Shown: positions 26,923 through 35,914, counted from the stretch's first letter. The stretch is DNA of 64,000 nucleotides from Methylobacterium sp. Leaf125 (GCF_001423085.1 NZ_LMNU01000006.1:15495-79494), one strand, 5' to 3'. Numbers and translations are program-made. Notes: generated by a model not told the origin, from the sequence alone.

Positions 26923-28494
26923 ATGGTCGGCAGCATCATCCGCCCCACGCCCCAGCCGATCTCCGGCGGTCAGGAGCCGCTCTTCACCGGGAACGATTGG
27001 GACTTCGACACGATCCGGCGCATCCACGACGCCTGCGAGGTCGAGGCGCGGGCGCTCGGCCTGTCGTGGTACCCCAATCAGATCGAGATCATCACCGCCG
27101 AGCAGATGCTCGACGCCTACGCGTCGATCGGCATGCCGCTGTTCTACAAGCACTGGTCCTTCGGCAAGCACTTCGCCCAGCACGAGGCCGGCTACCGGCG
27201 CGGCATGATGGGGCTCGCCTACGAGATCGTCATCAACTCGGACCCGTGCATCTCCTACATCATGGAGGAGAACACGGCGACGATGCAGACGCTGGTCATC
27301 GCCCACGCGGCCTTCGGCCATAACCACTTCTTCAAGAACAACTACCTCTTCAAGCAGTGGACCGATGCCGAGGGCATCCTCGACTACCTCGATTTCGCCA
27401 AGGGATTCATCTCACGCTGCGAGGAGCGCCACGGCCACGCCGCCGTCGAGGCGGTGCTCGATGCCGCCCACGCCCTGATGAGCCAGGGCGTGCACCGCTA
27501 TCCACGCAAGAAACGGCCGGATCTGGCCTCCGAGCAGCGCCGTGAGCGCGAGCGGGCCGAGCACGGCGAGCAGATCTACAACGACCTCTGGCGCACGCTG
27601 CCGCAGAAAGTGGCCGGCGCCCGCCCCGATCTCGCTGCGGAGCGTCGCAAGGCGCTCCTCGAACTGCCGCAGGAAAACATCCTGTATTTCCTGGAGAAGG
27701 CGGCCCCCCGCCTGCGGCCCTGGCAGCGCGAGATCCTGCGCATCGTCCGCCTCGTGGCGCAGTACTTCTACCCGCAGCGCCAGACGAAGGTGATGAACGA
27801 GGGCTGCGCCACCTACTGCCACTACCGGATCATGAACGCCCTGTCCGAGAAGGGCCAGATCGGCGAGGCGGCCTATCTCGAGTTCCTGCAATCGCACACC
27901 AACGTCGTGCGCCAGCCGAACTACAACGAGCGCGGCTATAACGGCCACAATCCCTACGCCATCGGCTTTGCCATGATGCAGGACATCGCCCGCATCGTGG
28001 AGCAGCCCACGGAGGAGGACCGCGCGTGGTTTCCCGAGATCGCCGGCACCGGCGACGCCATGGCGACCCTGCGCGACGTCTGGGCGAACTATCGCGATGA
28101 GAGCTTCATCGCGCAGTTCCTGTCGCCCAAGCTCATGCGCGACATGCGCCTGTTCCACGTCGTCGACGACCCCGACGAGTCGGAGCTCTACGTCGAGGCG
28201 ATCCACGACGAGCGCGGCTATCGCAAGATGCGGCGCTCCTTCGCGCGGCAATACGATGTGGCCTGGCTCGACCCAGACATCGAGGTGGTGGACGTCGATC
28301 TCGAAGGGGATCGGCGCCTCATCGTGCATCACCGTGCGCTCAATCGCATCACCCTACAGAAGGACGATACCAAGCGGGTGCTTCAGCACCTCGCCGATCT
28401 CTGGGGCTACGATGCGGTTCTCCGGGAGATCGACCCCGCCAACGACGCGGTCCTGGCCGAGCACCACGCCAGCGCGCGGCCGATCTTCTTCTGA
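26923..28494 (+). CDS. spoVR: SpoVR family protein (YcgB)
   Basis: A 523-residue SpoVR/YcgB homologue. Typical segments are DTIRRIHDACEVEARALGLSWYPNQIEIITAEQMLDAYAS, MPLFYKHWSFGKHFAQHEAGYRRG, and TKVMNEGCATYCHYRIMNAL. SpoVR is needed for spore cortex formation in Bacillus; in proteobacteria its role is unknown, but it co-occurs with PrkA and YeaH, as here. The start at 26923 has GAGGAAGG about ten bases upstream and matches the family N-terminus. The frame stays open far upstream only because it is antiparallel to coding bias. Confidence 0.93.
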   Translation: MVGSIIRPTPQPISGGQEPLFTGNDWDFDTIRRIHDACEVEARALGLSWYPNQIEIITAEQMLDAYASIGMPLFYKHWSFGKHFAQHEAGYRRGMMGLAYEIVINSDPCISYIMEENTATMQTLVIAHAAFGHNHFFKNNYLFKQWTDAEGILDYLDFAKGFISRCEERHGHAAVEAVLDAAHALMSQGVHRYPRKKRPDLASEQRRERERAEHGEQIYNDLWRTLPQKVAGARPDLAAERRKALLELPQENILYFLEKAAPRLRPWQREILRIVRLVAQYFYPQRQTKVMNEGCATYCHYRIMNALSEKGQIGEAAYLEFLQSHTNVVRQPNYNERGYNGHNPYAIGFAMMQDIARIVEQPTEEDRAWFPEIAGTGDAMATLRDVWANYRDESFIAQFLSPKLMRDMRLFHVVDDPDESELYVEAIHDERGYRKMRRSFARQYDVAWLDPDIEVVDVDLEGDRRLIVHHRALNRITLQKDDTKRVLQHLADLWGYDAVLREIDPANDAVLAEHHASARPIFF

Positions 28495-28580
28495 GAGGGT
28501 GGGCGCGGCATATCGGTCCGCGCCGCGGCGCAACGCCCGTGAGGATTGGCGGCCGTCCCGGACCGCGCTAGCCTGCGACG

Positions 28581-28688
28581 ATGATGAACGACGACCTGCG
28601 CGAATCGCGCGCTGCCCTGATCCTGCTCGCCGCAGCGGTCGGCTCCGTCCTGATCTTCGGAGCCATCACGATCCTGATCCAGCTCTGA
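28581..28688 (+). CDS. candidate 35-residue single-helix membrane protein
   Basis: The frame ATG ATG AAC GAC GAC CTG encodes a short acidic N-terminus (MMNDDLRESR) followed by one hydrophobic segment of about 22 residues (AALILLAAAVGSVLIFGAITI) and stops. This looks like a small inner membrane protein. There is no strong ribosome binding site, so support is composition only. Confidence 0.4.
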   Translation: MMNDDLRESRAALILLAAAVGSVLIFGAITILIQL

Positions 28689-28706
28689 GGCGCCGGGGGT
28701 CGCGTC

Positions 28707-29018
28707 TCAGTGGGTCCAGGGCGCGGTGCGGTTGAACTTGAAATTGTCCGAGTAGGACAGGCCTTTGCGCAGAATCGGCTTCTGCGGCTCCTCGACCCGG
28801 TAGGACAGCCCGGCGCGCGTCGCGTAGGCCACGGCCTCCTCGCGGGTCTCGAACTCGAGATGGACCTGCTGCAACATGTCGGACGAGCCGGTCCAGCCCA
28901 TCAGCGGATCCGTCTCGCGCGGCGCGGTCTGGTCGAATTCCAACACCCACGCCTTGGCACGCGCCGTACCGGACTGCGTCGGATCCTTCGCGGGCTGGTA
29001 GATGCGGGCGCTCGACAT
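28707..29018 (-). CDS. NADH dehydrogenase accessory subunit, NDUFS4-like (ETC complex I subunit)
   Basis: A 103-residue protein of the ETC complex I conserved-region family, related to mitochondrial NDUFS4 (18-kDa subunit). Diagnostic segments are ARIYQPAKDPTQSGTARAKAWVLEFDQ, DPLMGWTGSSDMLQQVHLEFETREEAVAYA and the end KGLSYSDNFKFNRTAPWTH. In alphaproteobacterial complex I this supernumerary subunit sits at the peripheral arm near NADH oxidation; its gene is usually outside the nuo operon, as here. The start at 29018 (MSSARIYQP) fits family length. tRNA-Pro lies just upstream on the same strand. Confidence 0.92.
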   Translation of the reverse strand: MSSARIYQPAKDPTQSGTARAKAWVLEFDQTAPRETDPLMGWTGSSDMLQQVHLEFETREEAVAYATRAGLSYRVEEPQKPILRKGLSYSDNFKFNRTAPWTH

Positions 29019-29055
29019 CGGGTCGTCCAACTCCAGGGAGCCTCGGCGGAAATGA

Positions 29056-29132
<77 letters not shown>

Positions 29133-29439
29133 ACACGCTTGCGCGTAGAGGGGACGTACGGTTTCGGCAGCGAAATGGCAACCGGCGCGAGGCGAGGATC
29201 GGGACAGGAAATGCCGCGGGACGCCACCATGGCGGTCGCAGGGACGGGAATCGTCCCCCACCGCGCTTGTCGGTCATGCGCCGTTGCCCTCTGCGGCTCC
29301 CAGCCGACCGGATTCCCGGCGCCAAACACGCACCGCCTCGCCACATACCGCCGCGCGACTCGCCGGCTCCCGCGTCGCTGGACAGCGCCGATCGCGCCCC
29401 GCCAGATCGGGCTTCCAAACCGAATCAACGGAGCCGGGC
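29133..29439. other. intergenic region, no gene seen
   Basis: About 307 bp. Overlapping open frames on both strands are Arg/Pro-rich and lack ribosome binding sites. It should contain the promoter of tRNA-Pro (minus) and of the small coiled-coil protein (plus). Confidence 0.4.
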
Positions 29440-29589
29440 ATGAGCGATCCAAGATACCGCGCCCTGGAGGCGCGCCTCGACGCTCTGGAAGGCGAGGTCA
29501 AACGTGCGCGGAACGACATCCAGTGGGCGATCGCCCTGATGTTCGTCGTACCGGTCGGATTGCTGATCATCCTGCGCGTCTGGTCCTGA
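29440..29589 (+). CDS. small coiled-coil/single-helix membrane protein
   Basis: A 49-residue protein. An N-terminal heptad-like amphipathic helix (YRALEARLDALEGEVKRARNDI) is followed by one membrane segment (WAIALMFVVPVGLLIILRV). ACGGAG precedes the ATG by about six bases. The layout suggests an oligomeric membrane-anchored coiled coil; no family recognised. Confidence 0.6.
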   Translation: MSDPRYRALEARLDALEGEVKRARNDIQWAIALMFVVPVGLLIILRVWS

Positions 29590-29737
29590 CAAGAATCGTT
29601 CGCAGAGCGGCCGACCTAGACATCGCGAACACGTCTCGAATGCGAAGCTGATTGTTAACGCGGCACTCATGATGACGGCAACCAAGGCAATCACCGCGGT
29701 CGAACCATGCTATTGAAGCTCGAACGAGGGTCGTTCA

Positions 29738-30037
29738 ATGTTCTTGATTTTATTGGCCGCCCTGGGCGGAGGCATGATCTCGACGGCGCTGCTGCTGCCG
29801 TACGGCGTCCTGACCGCGGTCATGGGTGCGCCCCTCACCGCGAGCCTCTGCGCCGCCGCGGCGGGCGCCGTGATCATGCTGCGGCGGGGCAACGATTGGG
29901 GTGCGGACGCGGCCTTCGACGAAGCCACGGACGATCAGACGGACGCCATGGTCAAGATGCTGCGCGACATCGCCGCCAAGGGGCGTGAGATCGATGCCGA
30001 TGCGAAGCGCCCGGCGCGCGATTCCAAGGCGGCCTGA
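29738..30037 (+). CDS. hypothetical two-helix membrane protein
   Basis: A 99-residue protein with two hydrophobic segments near the N-terminus (FLILLAALGGGMISTALLLPYGVL and APLTASLCAAAAGAVIML). A charged cytoplasmic tail of about 50 residues follows (FDEATDDQTDAMVKMLRDIAAKGREIDADAK), probably helical. GAGGG lies about ten bases upstream of the ATG. I do not recognise the family; composition, codon use and binding site support a real gene. Confidence 0.65.
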   Translation: MFLILLAALGGGMISTALLLPYGVLTAVMGAPLTASLCAAAAGAVIMLRRGNDWGADAAFDEATDDQTDAMVKMLRDIAAKGREIDADAKRPARDSKAA

Positions 30038-30388
30038 GGCAGGCGCGCCGCGCGCGCAACCCTCGCTCTGGGAAGGCTCCGAGAAAATCTGCGACATCCT
30101 TCGGCGGAACGGTCGCGCTGACCCCGTGTTCCCACCGCCGAAGCACGCGTGTTTCCGGGAGGGCCAGAATGGCGGCCACGACGTCTGGGCGCCAGGACCG
30201 ACGCGGCCTCGATCTCTGCTCGTTGGGATCGTGAAACGAGCGGGCTCAGAGCCTGCATCGCGCCACGATCCGGATTGGGCAACACGGGCTTGCGTGCTCA
30301 TGCGTCAGGCAGGGTGGGCGTACGCCCCACGTGGCCAAGCGCAGTTCCAAGTCCAAGTCCGGGTGCCCGCTGCGCTGGGGGCGACGAT
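30038..30388. other. intergenic region, no gene seen
   Basis: About 350 bp between the two-helix membrane protein and the minus-strand small gene. Frames on both strands look like out-of-frame GC-rich sequence. No terminator with a T-run was found. Confidence 0.35.
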
Positions 30389-30580
30389 CTAGACCCGCAC
30401 GTCGACGATGCGGCGTTGACGACCGATCACGTCCCCCTCGGCATCCCGTGCCCGATCGACCTCGACGGAGACGGTCCGCGGCTCGGTCTCATGGCGTCGC
30501 GCCGCGTCGTTTCGGGCGCCATGCACGATCTCGGTGGCGCGGATGATGCCGACCTGCGTCAGGGGAACGGTGATCGTCAT
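30389..30580 (-). CDS. hypothetical 63-residue protein downstream of the YjfB-like gene
   Basis: A small soluble protein beginning MTITVPLTQVGIIRATEIVHGARND and rich in charged residues after that. GGAGG precedes the ATG by about ten bases, a good ribosome binding site. It follows the YjfB-like gene on the same strand after 40 bp, so co-transcription is likely. No family recognised. Confidence 0.6.
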   Translation of the reverse strand: MTITVPLTQVGIIRATEIVHGARNDAARRHETEPRTVSVEVDRARDAEGDVIGRQRRIVDVRV

Positions 30581-30620
30581 GGGCGTCGATCCTCCGAAAA
30601 CGTACGAGGGGATCCGCGCC

Positions 30621-30854
30621 TCAGGCGAGGATGTCGAGGACCCGGCGCTCGGAATCGAGCGTGGATTTCAGGATGGCGGTGTTCATCCCGATATTGGTCT
30701 TTTCCTGCATGAGCTGGACGGCGGTGGTCGAGAGATCGACCTGGGTCGCGCTCGGCAGGCTGGTGCCGATGGTCGCGATCCCCTCAGCCGCCGTGGCGTA
30801 GCGCTGCGTCGCCGCCAGAAGCCCACCGCTGCTTGCCGATATTGCGCTGACCAT
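30621..30854 (-). CDS. YjfB-like putative motility protein
   Basis: A 77-residue helical protein. Residues 38-77 (QVDLSTTAVQLMQEKTNIGMNTAILKSTLDSERRVLDIL) match the pattern of the YjfB family, short proteins annotated as putative motility proteins because some lie near flagellar genes. AGGGAG lies eight bases before the ATG at 30854. The rest of the same frame upstream is not supported. No flagellar genes are in the window, so a motility role is not shown by context. Confidence 0.65.
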   Translation of the reverse strand: MVSAISASSGGLLAATQRYATAAEGIATIGTSLPSATQVDLSTTAVQLMQEKTNIGMNTAILKSTLDSERRVLDILA

Positions 30855-31037
30855 CCCGTCGCTCCCTTGCTCCCGACGAGGCAACCACGGTCCCCTGAAT
30901 TCCCCGTTGTGAAACTGTGCCGCATTTGAACGACCGCCCGCGGCCGTCATCCGTCCAGCTTGACCCCCGTTCCTCCGAGTCCCACCTCGGGCCCGACGCG
31001 ACCGGACCGAGCCCCGGCGCGCAGCACGGAGACCGCG

Positions 31038-31742
31038 ATGATCGATCTGCACTATTGGCCGACCCCGAACGGCCACAAGGTCACGATGTTCCTCGAAGAG
31101 GCGGGGCTCGACTACACCCTGACGCCGGTGAACATCGGCAAGGGCGACCAGTTCAAGCCAAACTTCCTGGCGATCGCCCCGAACAACCGCATGCCGGCGA
31201 TCGTCGATCACGCGCCGGCCGGTGGAGGTGCCCCGGTCTCGCTGTTCGAGTCCGGCGCGATCCTGCTCTACCTCGCCGAGAAGACCGGGCGCTTCATCGC
31301 CCGGGACGTGGCCGGCCGCGCCGAGGTGCTGCAATGGCTGTTCTGGCAGATGGGTGGCCTCGGGCCCATGCTCGGCCAGAACCACCACTTCACCCAGTAC
31401 GCGCCCGAGAAGGTGCCCTACGCCATCGACCGCTACGTCAAGGAGACCAACCGGCTCTACGGCGTCCTCGACCGGCGTCTCGCCGACCGGCCCTTCGTCG
31501 CCGGCGCCGACTACACGATCGCCGACATGGCCAGCTATCCCTGGATCGTGCCCTACGAGAAGCAGGGTCAGCGCCTGGAAGACTTCCCGAATCTCCAGCG
31601 CTGGTTCCATGCGATCGCCGAGCGCCCGGCGACGAAGGCCGCCTATGCGCGCGCACCGGAGATCAACCCGGATTTCGGGAAGACCCTGAGTGAAGAGGCC
31701 AAGAAAGTCATGTTCGGTCAGACCGCCGCGACGCGCGCCTGA
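31038..31742 (+). CDS. yfcG: nu-class glutathione S-transferase / disulfide-bond oxidoreductase (YfcG-like)
   Basis: A 234-residue GST. The N-terminal thioredoxin-like domain has MIDLHYWPTPNGHKVTMFLEEAGLDY with the Thr-Pro-Asn active-site region of nu-class enzymes, and the glutathione-binding NNRMPAIVDH and SLFESGAILLYLAEKTGRF. The helical C-terminal domain has LQWLFWQMGGLGPMLGQNHHF, nearly identical to E. coli YfcG as I know it. YfcG binds two GSH or GSSG and reduces disulphides. The start at 31038 has CGGAGA upstream. It is divergent from the YjfB-like gene and converges with the MBL gene. Confidence 0.93.
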   Translation: MIDLHYWPTPNGHKVTMFLEEAGLDYTLTPVNIGKGDQFKPNFLAIAPNNRMPAIVDHAPAGGGAPVSLFESGAILLYLAEKTGRFIARDVAGRAEVLQWLFWQMGGLGPMLGQNHHFTQYAPEKVPYAIDRYVKETNRLYGVLDRRLADRPFVAGADYTIADMASYPWIVPYEKQGQRLEDFPNLQRWFHAIAERPATKAAYARAPEINPDFGKTLSEEAKKVMFGQTAATRA

Positions 31743-31836
31743 CCCGGCCCGGGCGGCGCCACGGCGAGCCCGGTTCCGCTCTTCCGGCTGGGCCGGTCGG
31801 ATCGGTTGGATCGGTTGAATCAGTCCTGCCGTGCCT

Positions 31837-32706
31837 TCAGCGGCGCAGGGTGTCGAGGGGCACCGGGGCGGCATGCGGGCGGGTCGCCAGCATGCCGTCG
31901 ATCAGCGCCAGCACCTCGGCCCGGCCGCAATTGGCGGCCGGCTCGAAGGGTGTCCAGGTCTGAGTGAAGTCGAGCTGGGCGAAGACGTCGCGGTATCGCC
32001 GCAGCTCGTTCGTGGTCAGCGGCACGCCGCGCACGAAGGCCTTGTGGGCCGAGATGGTCAGCGCGCGCCGGAAATCCTGCGGGTCGAGCTCGAACTTCAG
32101 GGCGTCACCGCAGAACAGGATCTTCCGTTCCCGATCGAACAGGACCGCGTGGCCGTCGAAGTGGCCGGCCGTACGGTGGAGTTCGAGGCCGGGGAGGGGC
32201 TCGAGGAAATCGTCGTAGGGCCAGGACACCTGCAGCGCCGCGCTCCAGATGAAGTCGGCGGCCGGCAGGCAGAGCTCCGGGTCGAAGCGGTCCTGAAGCT
32301 GCACGAGGGCGCCGTAGGCATGGGGGTGCGAAGAGGACAGCACCTGCATGCCTCCGAGGCTCGCGATGTGCTGGAGGGCCGCCTCGCTGAAGACCGGGCA
32401 GGCCTCGAAGCCCATATTCCCGGCCGGTGTCTGGACCAGGTAGGCACTGGGCCCGATGCCCGAGACGGGATCGTTCCAGAACCGCCACACGCCGGGCTCC
32501 AACTCCTCCCAATGGCAGGGAAACCGCTCCTGCGCCTCCCGCTCGGTCCAGAACTGCCATCCCTTCTGCGGCACCACGTGGCGGGCGTCGAGGCACATCG
32601 GGCAGGCCGGCGGCCGCTCGAAATGGCGCTGCCAGAACCCACAATTGTCACAGGTGTAGGCGGGCAGGTCGAGGGCGCCGGCGAAGGGCAGGTATCCGGG
32701 AGACAC
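31837..32706 (-). CDS. MBL-fold metallohydrolase-like protein with N-terminal zinc knuckle
   Basis: A 289-residue protein from a GTG at 32706 (VSPGYLPFAG); an ATG at 32766 would add 20 residues without a ribosome binding site. The N-terminus has a rubredoxin-like zinc knuckle with Cys19, Cys22, Cys35 and Cys38 (CDNC...CPMC). A metallo-beta-lactamase-like fold follows: SSSHPHAYG in place of the canonical HxHxDH, AGHFDGHAVLFD for the next His, and FCGDALKF for the bridging Asp. The Asp-His half of the first motif is missing, so a complete dinuclear site is doubtful. Substrate unknown. It is divergent from the glycosyltransferase. Confidence 0.75.
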   Translation of the reverse strand: MSPGYLPFAGALDLPAYTCDNCGFWQRHFERPPACPMCLDARHVVPQKGWQFWTEREAQERFPCHWEELEPGVWRFWNDPVSGIGPSAYLVQTPAGNMGFEACPVFSEAALQHIASLGGMQVLSSSHPHAYGALVQLQDRFDPELCLPAADFIWSAALQVSWPYDDFLEPLPGLELHRTAGHFDGHAVLFDRERKILFCGDALKFELDPQDFRRALTISAHKAFVRGVPLTTNELRRYRDVFAQLDFTQTWTPFEPAANCGRAEVLALIDGMLATRPHAAPVPLDTLRR

Positions 32707-32824
32707 GAAACGTTGCTCTCGTTGGCGGCATCGGCCGCGGGTAGCCTCGGGCTGAGGCGTGCGCATATAGGCGCGAAGCGGATACCGGCCATACGGCACC
32801 GCAGCTGAACGCCACCGGAGGATC

Positions 32825-34129
32825 ATGCCCGTCCCGAGCCTCGCCTTCGACCTGACCCGCCTCATCACCCGCCTGCGGCATCCGAGCCCGAGCGGCATCG
32901 ACCGGGTCGACCTCGCCTATGCCCGACATGTCCTGGCCCAGGCAGGAGACCGCTTCGGCCTGGTCTCGACGGCGTTCGGCCCACGCATACTGGCGCGGGC
33001 GGAGGCGCTCGGCATCGTCGAGGCCGTGGCGGCCGGCTGGGTCGAGGACCGCGACGCGACGCAGGACCCGGTCTACCGTCGGCTGGCGGCGGCCCTGGGA
33101 TCGACCGGCGACGGTGGTCCGCCGGCCGCCGCGCCCGGGCGCGGCGGCGCCGGGGACCGGCGGCGGATCCAGGTTCGGACGGCGGCCACGACCCTGCGCG
33201 CCCGCGGCCCCGAGATCCTGCCCCAGGGGACCGTCTACCTGCACACCTCGCACCTGCGCCTCGACAAGCCGGGCCGATTCGACTGGCTCTACGACCGCCG
33301 CGACATCCGGCCCGTCTTCTTCGTCCACGACCTCATCCCGATCGACTATCCGGAATACGGCCGGCCCGGCGAGGCGGAGCGGCACCGGGTCCGGATGGAG
33401 ACCATCGCCCGCCACGCCGCACACGTGCTGGTCAATTCCCGCGACGTCGGCGAGCGCTTCGCCGGCTACTGCGTCGCGCTGGGGCGGCCGACGCCGCCCG
33501 TCACGGTGGCGCTCCTCGGGGTCGAGCCGGTGTTCCGGCGGGCGGGGGAGGGGCCGTCCTTCACGCCCGCGCGCCCGACCTTCGTCGCTTGCGGCACCAT
33601 CGAGCCGCGCAAGAACCACCTGGCGCTGCTGCATCTCTGGCGCGACCTCGCCGAGCGGCACGGGCCCGACACCCCCCGACTCGTCCTGGTCGGCCGGCGC
33701 GGCTGGGAAGCGGAGAACATCATCGACATGCTCGAGCGCTGTCCCGCCATCCGCGCGCACGTCACCGAAGTCAGCGGCCTGTCGAGCCACGGCCTCGCGG
33801 CGCTGCTGCGCTCGGCCACCGCCCTGCTGATGCCCTCCTTCGCGGAGGGATACGGCCTGCCGGTGGTCGAGGCCGCGGCCTCGGGCCTGCCGGTCGTGGC
33901 CTCGGACCTCGCGGTCCACAGGGAGATCGGCGCGGAATTCGCCGCGTTCCTCGATCCCCTCGACGGCCCAGGCTGGCGCCGGGCGGTGCAGGATCTCTCG
34001 GCGCCGGGCTCCGCCCTGCGCGAGGCCCTCGCGCGCCGGACAACGGACACAGACCTGCCGAGCTGGACCGCGCATTTCGAGACCGTCGAGGACGCCCTGG
34101 CGCGCACCATTTGCCGTCCTGACGACTGA
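32825..34129 (+). CDS. GT4 family glycosyltransferase
   Basis: A 434-residue GT-B glycosyltransferase. The C-terminal half has the GT4 signatures FVACGTIEPRKNHLALLHLW (donor-domain start) and LLMPSFAEGYGLPVVEAAASGLPVVASDLAVHREI, with the E-x7-E nucleotide-sugar binding pattern. The N-terminal acceptor domain (SGIDRVDLAYARHVL) is like rhamnosyl/mannosyltransferases of surface polysaccharide synthesis. The acceptor and sugar are unknown and no other polysaccharide gene is adjacent. Confidence 0.88.
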   Translation: MPVPSLAFDLTRLITRLRHPSPSGIDRVDLAYARHVLAQAGDRFGLVSTAFGPRILARAEALGIVEAVAAGWVEDRDATQDPVYRRLAAALGSTGDGGPPAAAPGRGGAGDRRRIQVRTAATTLRARGPEILPQGTVYLHTSHLRLDKPGRFDWLYDRRDIRPVFFVHDLIPIDYPEYGRPGEAERHRVRMETIARHAAHVLVNSRDVGERFAGYCVALGRPTPPVTVALLGVEPVFRRAGEGPSFTPARPTFVACGTIEPRKNHLALLHLWRDLAERHGPDTPRLVLVGRRGWEAENIIDMLERCPAIRAHVTEVSGLSSHGLAALLRSATALLMPSFAEGYGLPVVEAAASGLPVVASDLAVHREIGAEFAAFLDPLDGPGWRRAVQDLSAPGSALREALARRTTDTDLPSWTAHFETVEDALARTICRPDD

Positions 34130-34190
34130 CGCCTAAGAACATCCGTCATTGTCCGACCGTGCACGGGACGGTCCGAGAGAGGATAGACGG

Positions 34191-34514
34191 ATGAAGGTTG
34201 TCGACCTGGACCGGGATGCGATCAAGGCCGGCCTCGCCGACCAGTCCATGCTGGTGATCGATGTGCGCGAGCCGCACGAATTCGAGCAAGGGCACATCCC
34301 CGGCGCGGTCACCCATCCGCTCTCGAGCTTCGACCCCGGGGCGCTCGCAACGCTGCTCGCCGAGGACGGCCGGAAACCGGTCTTCTCGTGCATGTCGGGG
34401 GTGCGCTCGGTCCACGCGCTGGCGGCCGCCCAGAACGCCGGGTTGGCGATCGAGGCGCATTACCGGGGTGGATTCAAGGATTGGGCCGGCTCCGGCGAAC
34501 CCGTCGAGGTATAA
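34191..34514 (+). CDS. single-domain rhodanese-like sulfurtransferase
   Basis: A 107-residue protein with one rhodanese domain: LVIDVREPHEFEQGHIPGAVTHPL and the active-site loop CMSGVRS with catalytic Cys67 and the C-x4-R pattern. Such proteins carry persulfide sulfur from donors such as thiosulfate or cysteine persulfide. AGAGGA lies eight bases before the ATG. It sits 80 bp upstream of the RND adaptor gene, with no evident functional link. Confidence 0.93.
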   Translation: MKVVDLDRDAIKAGLADQSMLVIDVREPHEFEQGHIPGAVTHPLSSFDPGALATLLAEDGRKPVFSCMSGVRSVHALAAAQNAGLAIEAHYRGGFKDWAGSGEPVEV

Positions 34515-34594
34515 GGCATGCGCAGAGCATGTGTGGCAGCGCACGACATAGGTCGCGGCGGACCTCTAGCTGGCGCATCGTAGGGAACAACCAT

Positions 34595-35752
34595 ATGCGC
34601 ATGCGCTCGATCTTCAGTCTTCTTCCGGTCGTCGGACTGGTCGCTTCGGCGCTCGTCGCGCCGGTCCTCGTCTCCTCCGCCCAGGCCCAGGCCCCGGGCG
34701 GACCGCCGCCGAAGGTCACAACCGCCAAGCCGGTGGTCCGCGAGATCGTCGAGACCGACACCTATACCGGCCGCTTCGACCCCGTCGACATCGTCGACGT
34801 CCGGGCCCGCGTCACCGGATACCTGGAGAAGGTCAACTTCACGGACGGTGCCACGGTGAAGAAGGGCGACCTGCTCTTCGTCATCGACCGTCGGCCCTAC
34901 AAGGCAGCCCTCGACCAGGCGCAGGCGGCCCTGGTCTCGGCGAAGGCCCGGCTCAACTTCTCGCAGACCGACCTCGACCGCGCTCAGACGCTGAGCAAGT
35001 CCGGCAACATCTCAGAGCAGGTCACCGACCAGCGTCGTCAGGCCTCGCAGACCGCGCAGGCCGATGTCGACAGCGCCGACGCGCAGCTGCGCCAGGCGCA
35101 GCTGAACTACGACTTCACCGAGGTGAAGGCCCCGATCTCGGGTCGCATCAGCCGGCGCCTGGTCACCGAGGGCAACATCGTCATCACCGACCAGACCCTG
35201 CTCACCACGATCGTGTCCCTGGATCCGATCTATTTCGGCTTCACCGTCGATGAGCGCTCGTTCCTGAAGTACCAGGGCAGCCTCGGCATCGGCATGGGCG
35301 AGACCCAGAAGGGCAAGGGCGTCCCGATCCTGATCGCGCTCACCGGCGAGGCCAAGCCGACCCGCAAGGGTACCCTCGACTTCGTGGACAACCGCGTCGA
35401 CAACGCCACCGGCACGGTGCTGCTGCGCGCCACCGTCGAGAACCCCGACGGGTTCATCAAGCCCGGCCTGTTCGGAGTCGTCTCGCTGCCCGCGACCAAG
35501 CCTTATCAGGGCATTCTGCTGCCCGACGAGGCGGTCTCGGCCAACCAGGACAAGCGCATCGTCTACATCGTCGCCGACGACGGCACGGTGTCCCTGCGCG
35601 AGGTCAAGCTCGGTCCGAAGGTCGATGGCTACCGGGTCATCCGCGAAGGCCTGAAGGGCGACGAGAGCGTCGTGGTCAACGGCGTCACCCGTGTCCGTCC
35701 GGGCGCCAAGGTGGCGGCCGAAGCCTCCACCCTGCCGCCCAGCAAGACCTGA
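34595..35752 (+). CDS. RND efflux periplasmic adaptor subunit (MexE/AcrA type)
   Basis: A 385-residue membrane fusion protein. The signal peptide ends near SAQAQA (residue ~30). Lipoyl-like halves flank an alpha-helical hairpin (VRARVTGYLEKVNFTDGATVKKGDLLFVIDRRPYKAALDQAQAAL ... KAPISGRISRRLVTEGN). Beta-barrel and membrane-proximal domains follow. It links the inner-membrane pump encoded 162 bp downstream to an outer membrane channel. AGGGA lies eight bases before the ATG. The MexE-like sequence suggests drug or solvent export; substrates are unknown. No local regulator gene is seen. Confidence 0.93.
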   Translation: MRMRSIFSLLPVVGLVASALVAPVLVSSAQAQAPGGPPPKVTTAKPVVREIVETDTYTGRFDPVDIVDVRARVTGYLEKVNFTDGATVKKGDLLFVIDRRPYKAALDQAQAALVSAKARLNFSQTDLDRAQTLSKSGNISEQVTDQRRQASQTAQADVDSADAQLRQAQLNYDFTEVKAPISGRISRRLVTEGNIVITDQTLLTTIVSLDPIYFGFTVDERSFLKYQGSLGIGMGETQKGKGVPILIALTGEAKPTRKGTLDFVDNRVDNATGTVLLRATVENPDGFIKPGLFGVVSLPATKPYQGILLPDEAVSANQDKRIVYIVADDGTVSLREVKLGPKVDGYRVIREGLKGDESVVVNGVTRVRPGAKVAAEASTLPPSKT

Positions 35753-35914
35753 CGCCCCGCGAGACCTGACGGGCGGGCCCCGAGGCGGGCGCCGCTCCCG
35801 AGACGATCATCCCCGACCGGCCACGGCCGGGGAGCGGACACCAGACCGCGGACGAAGAAACGGTGCCGCCTCGGACCCGCGCAAGCGGGCCGCATGCGGC
35901 GAGAGGTTCAAGCG

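Noticed and set aside
31800..31836. Short tandem repeat GATCGGTTG near the 3' end of the MBL gene.
   Set aside because: Only two 9-bp copies; too short to distinguish from chance.
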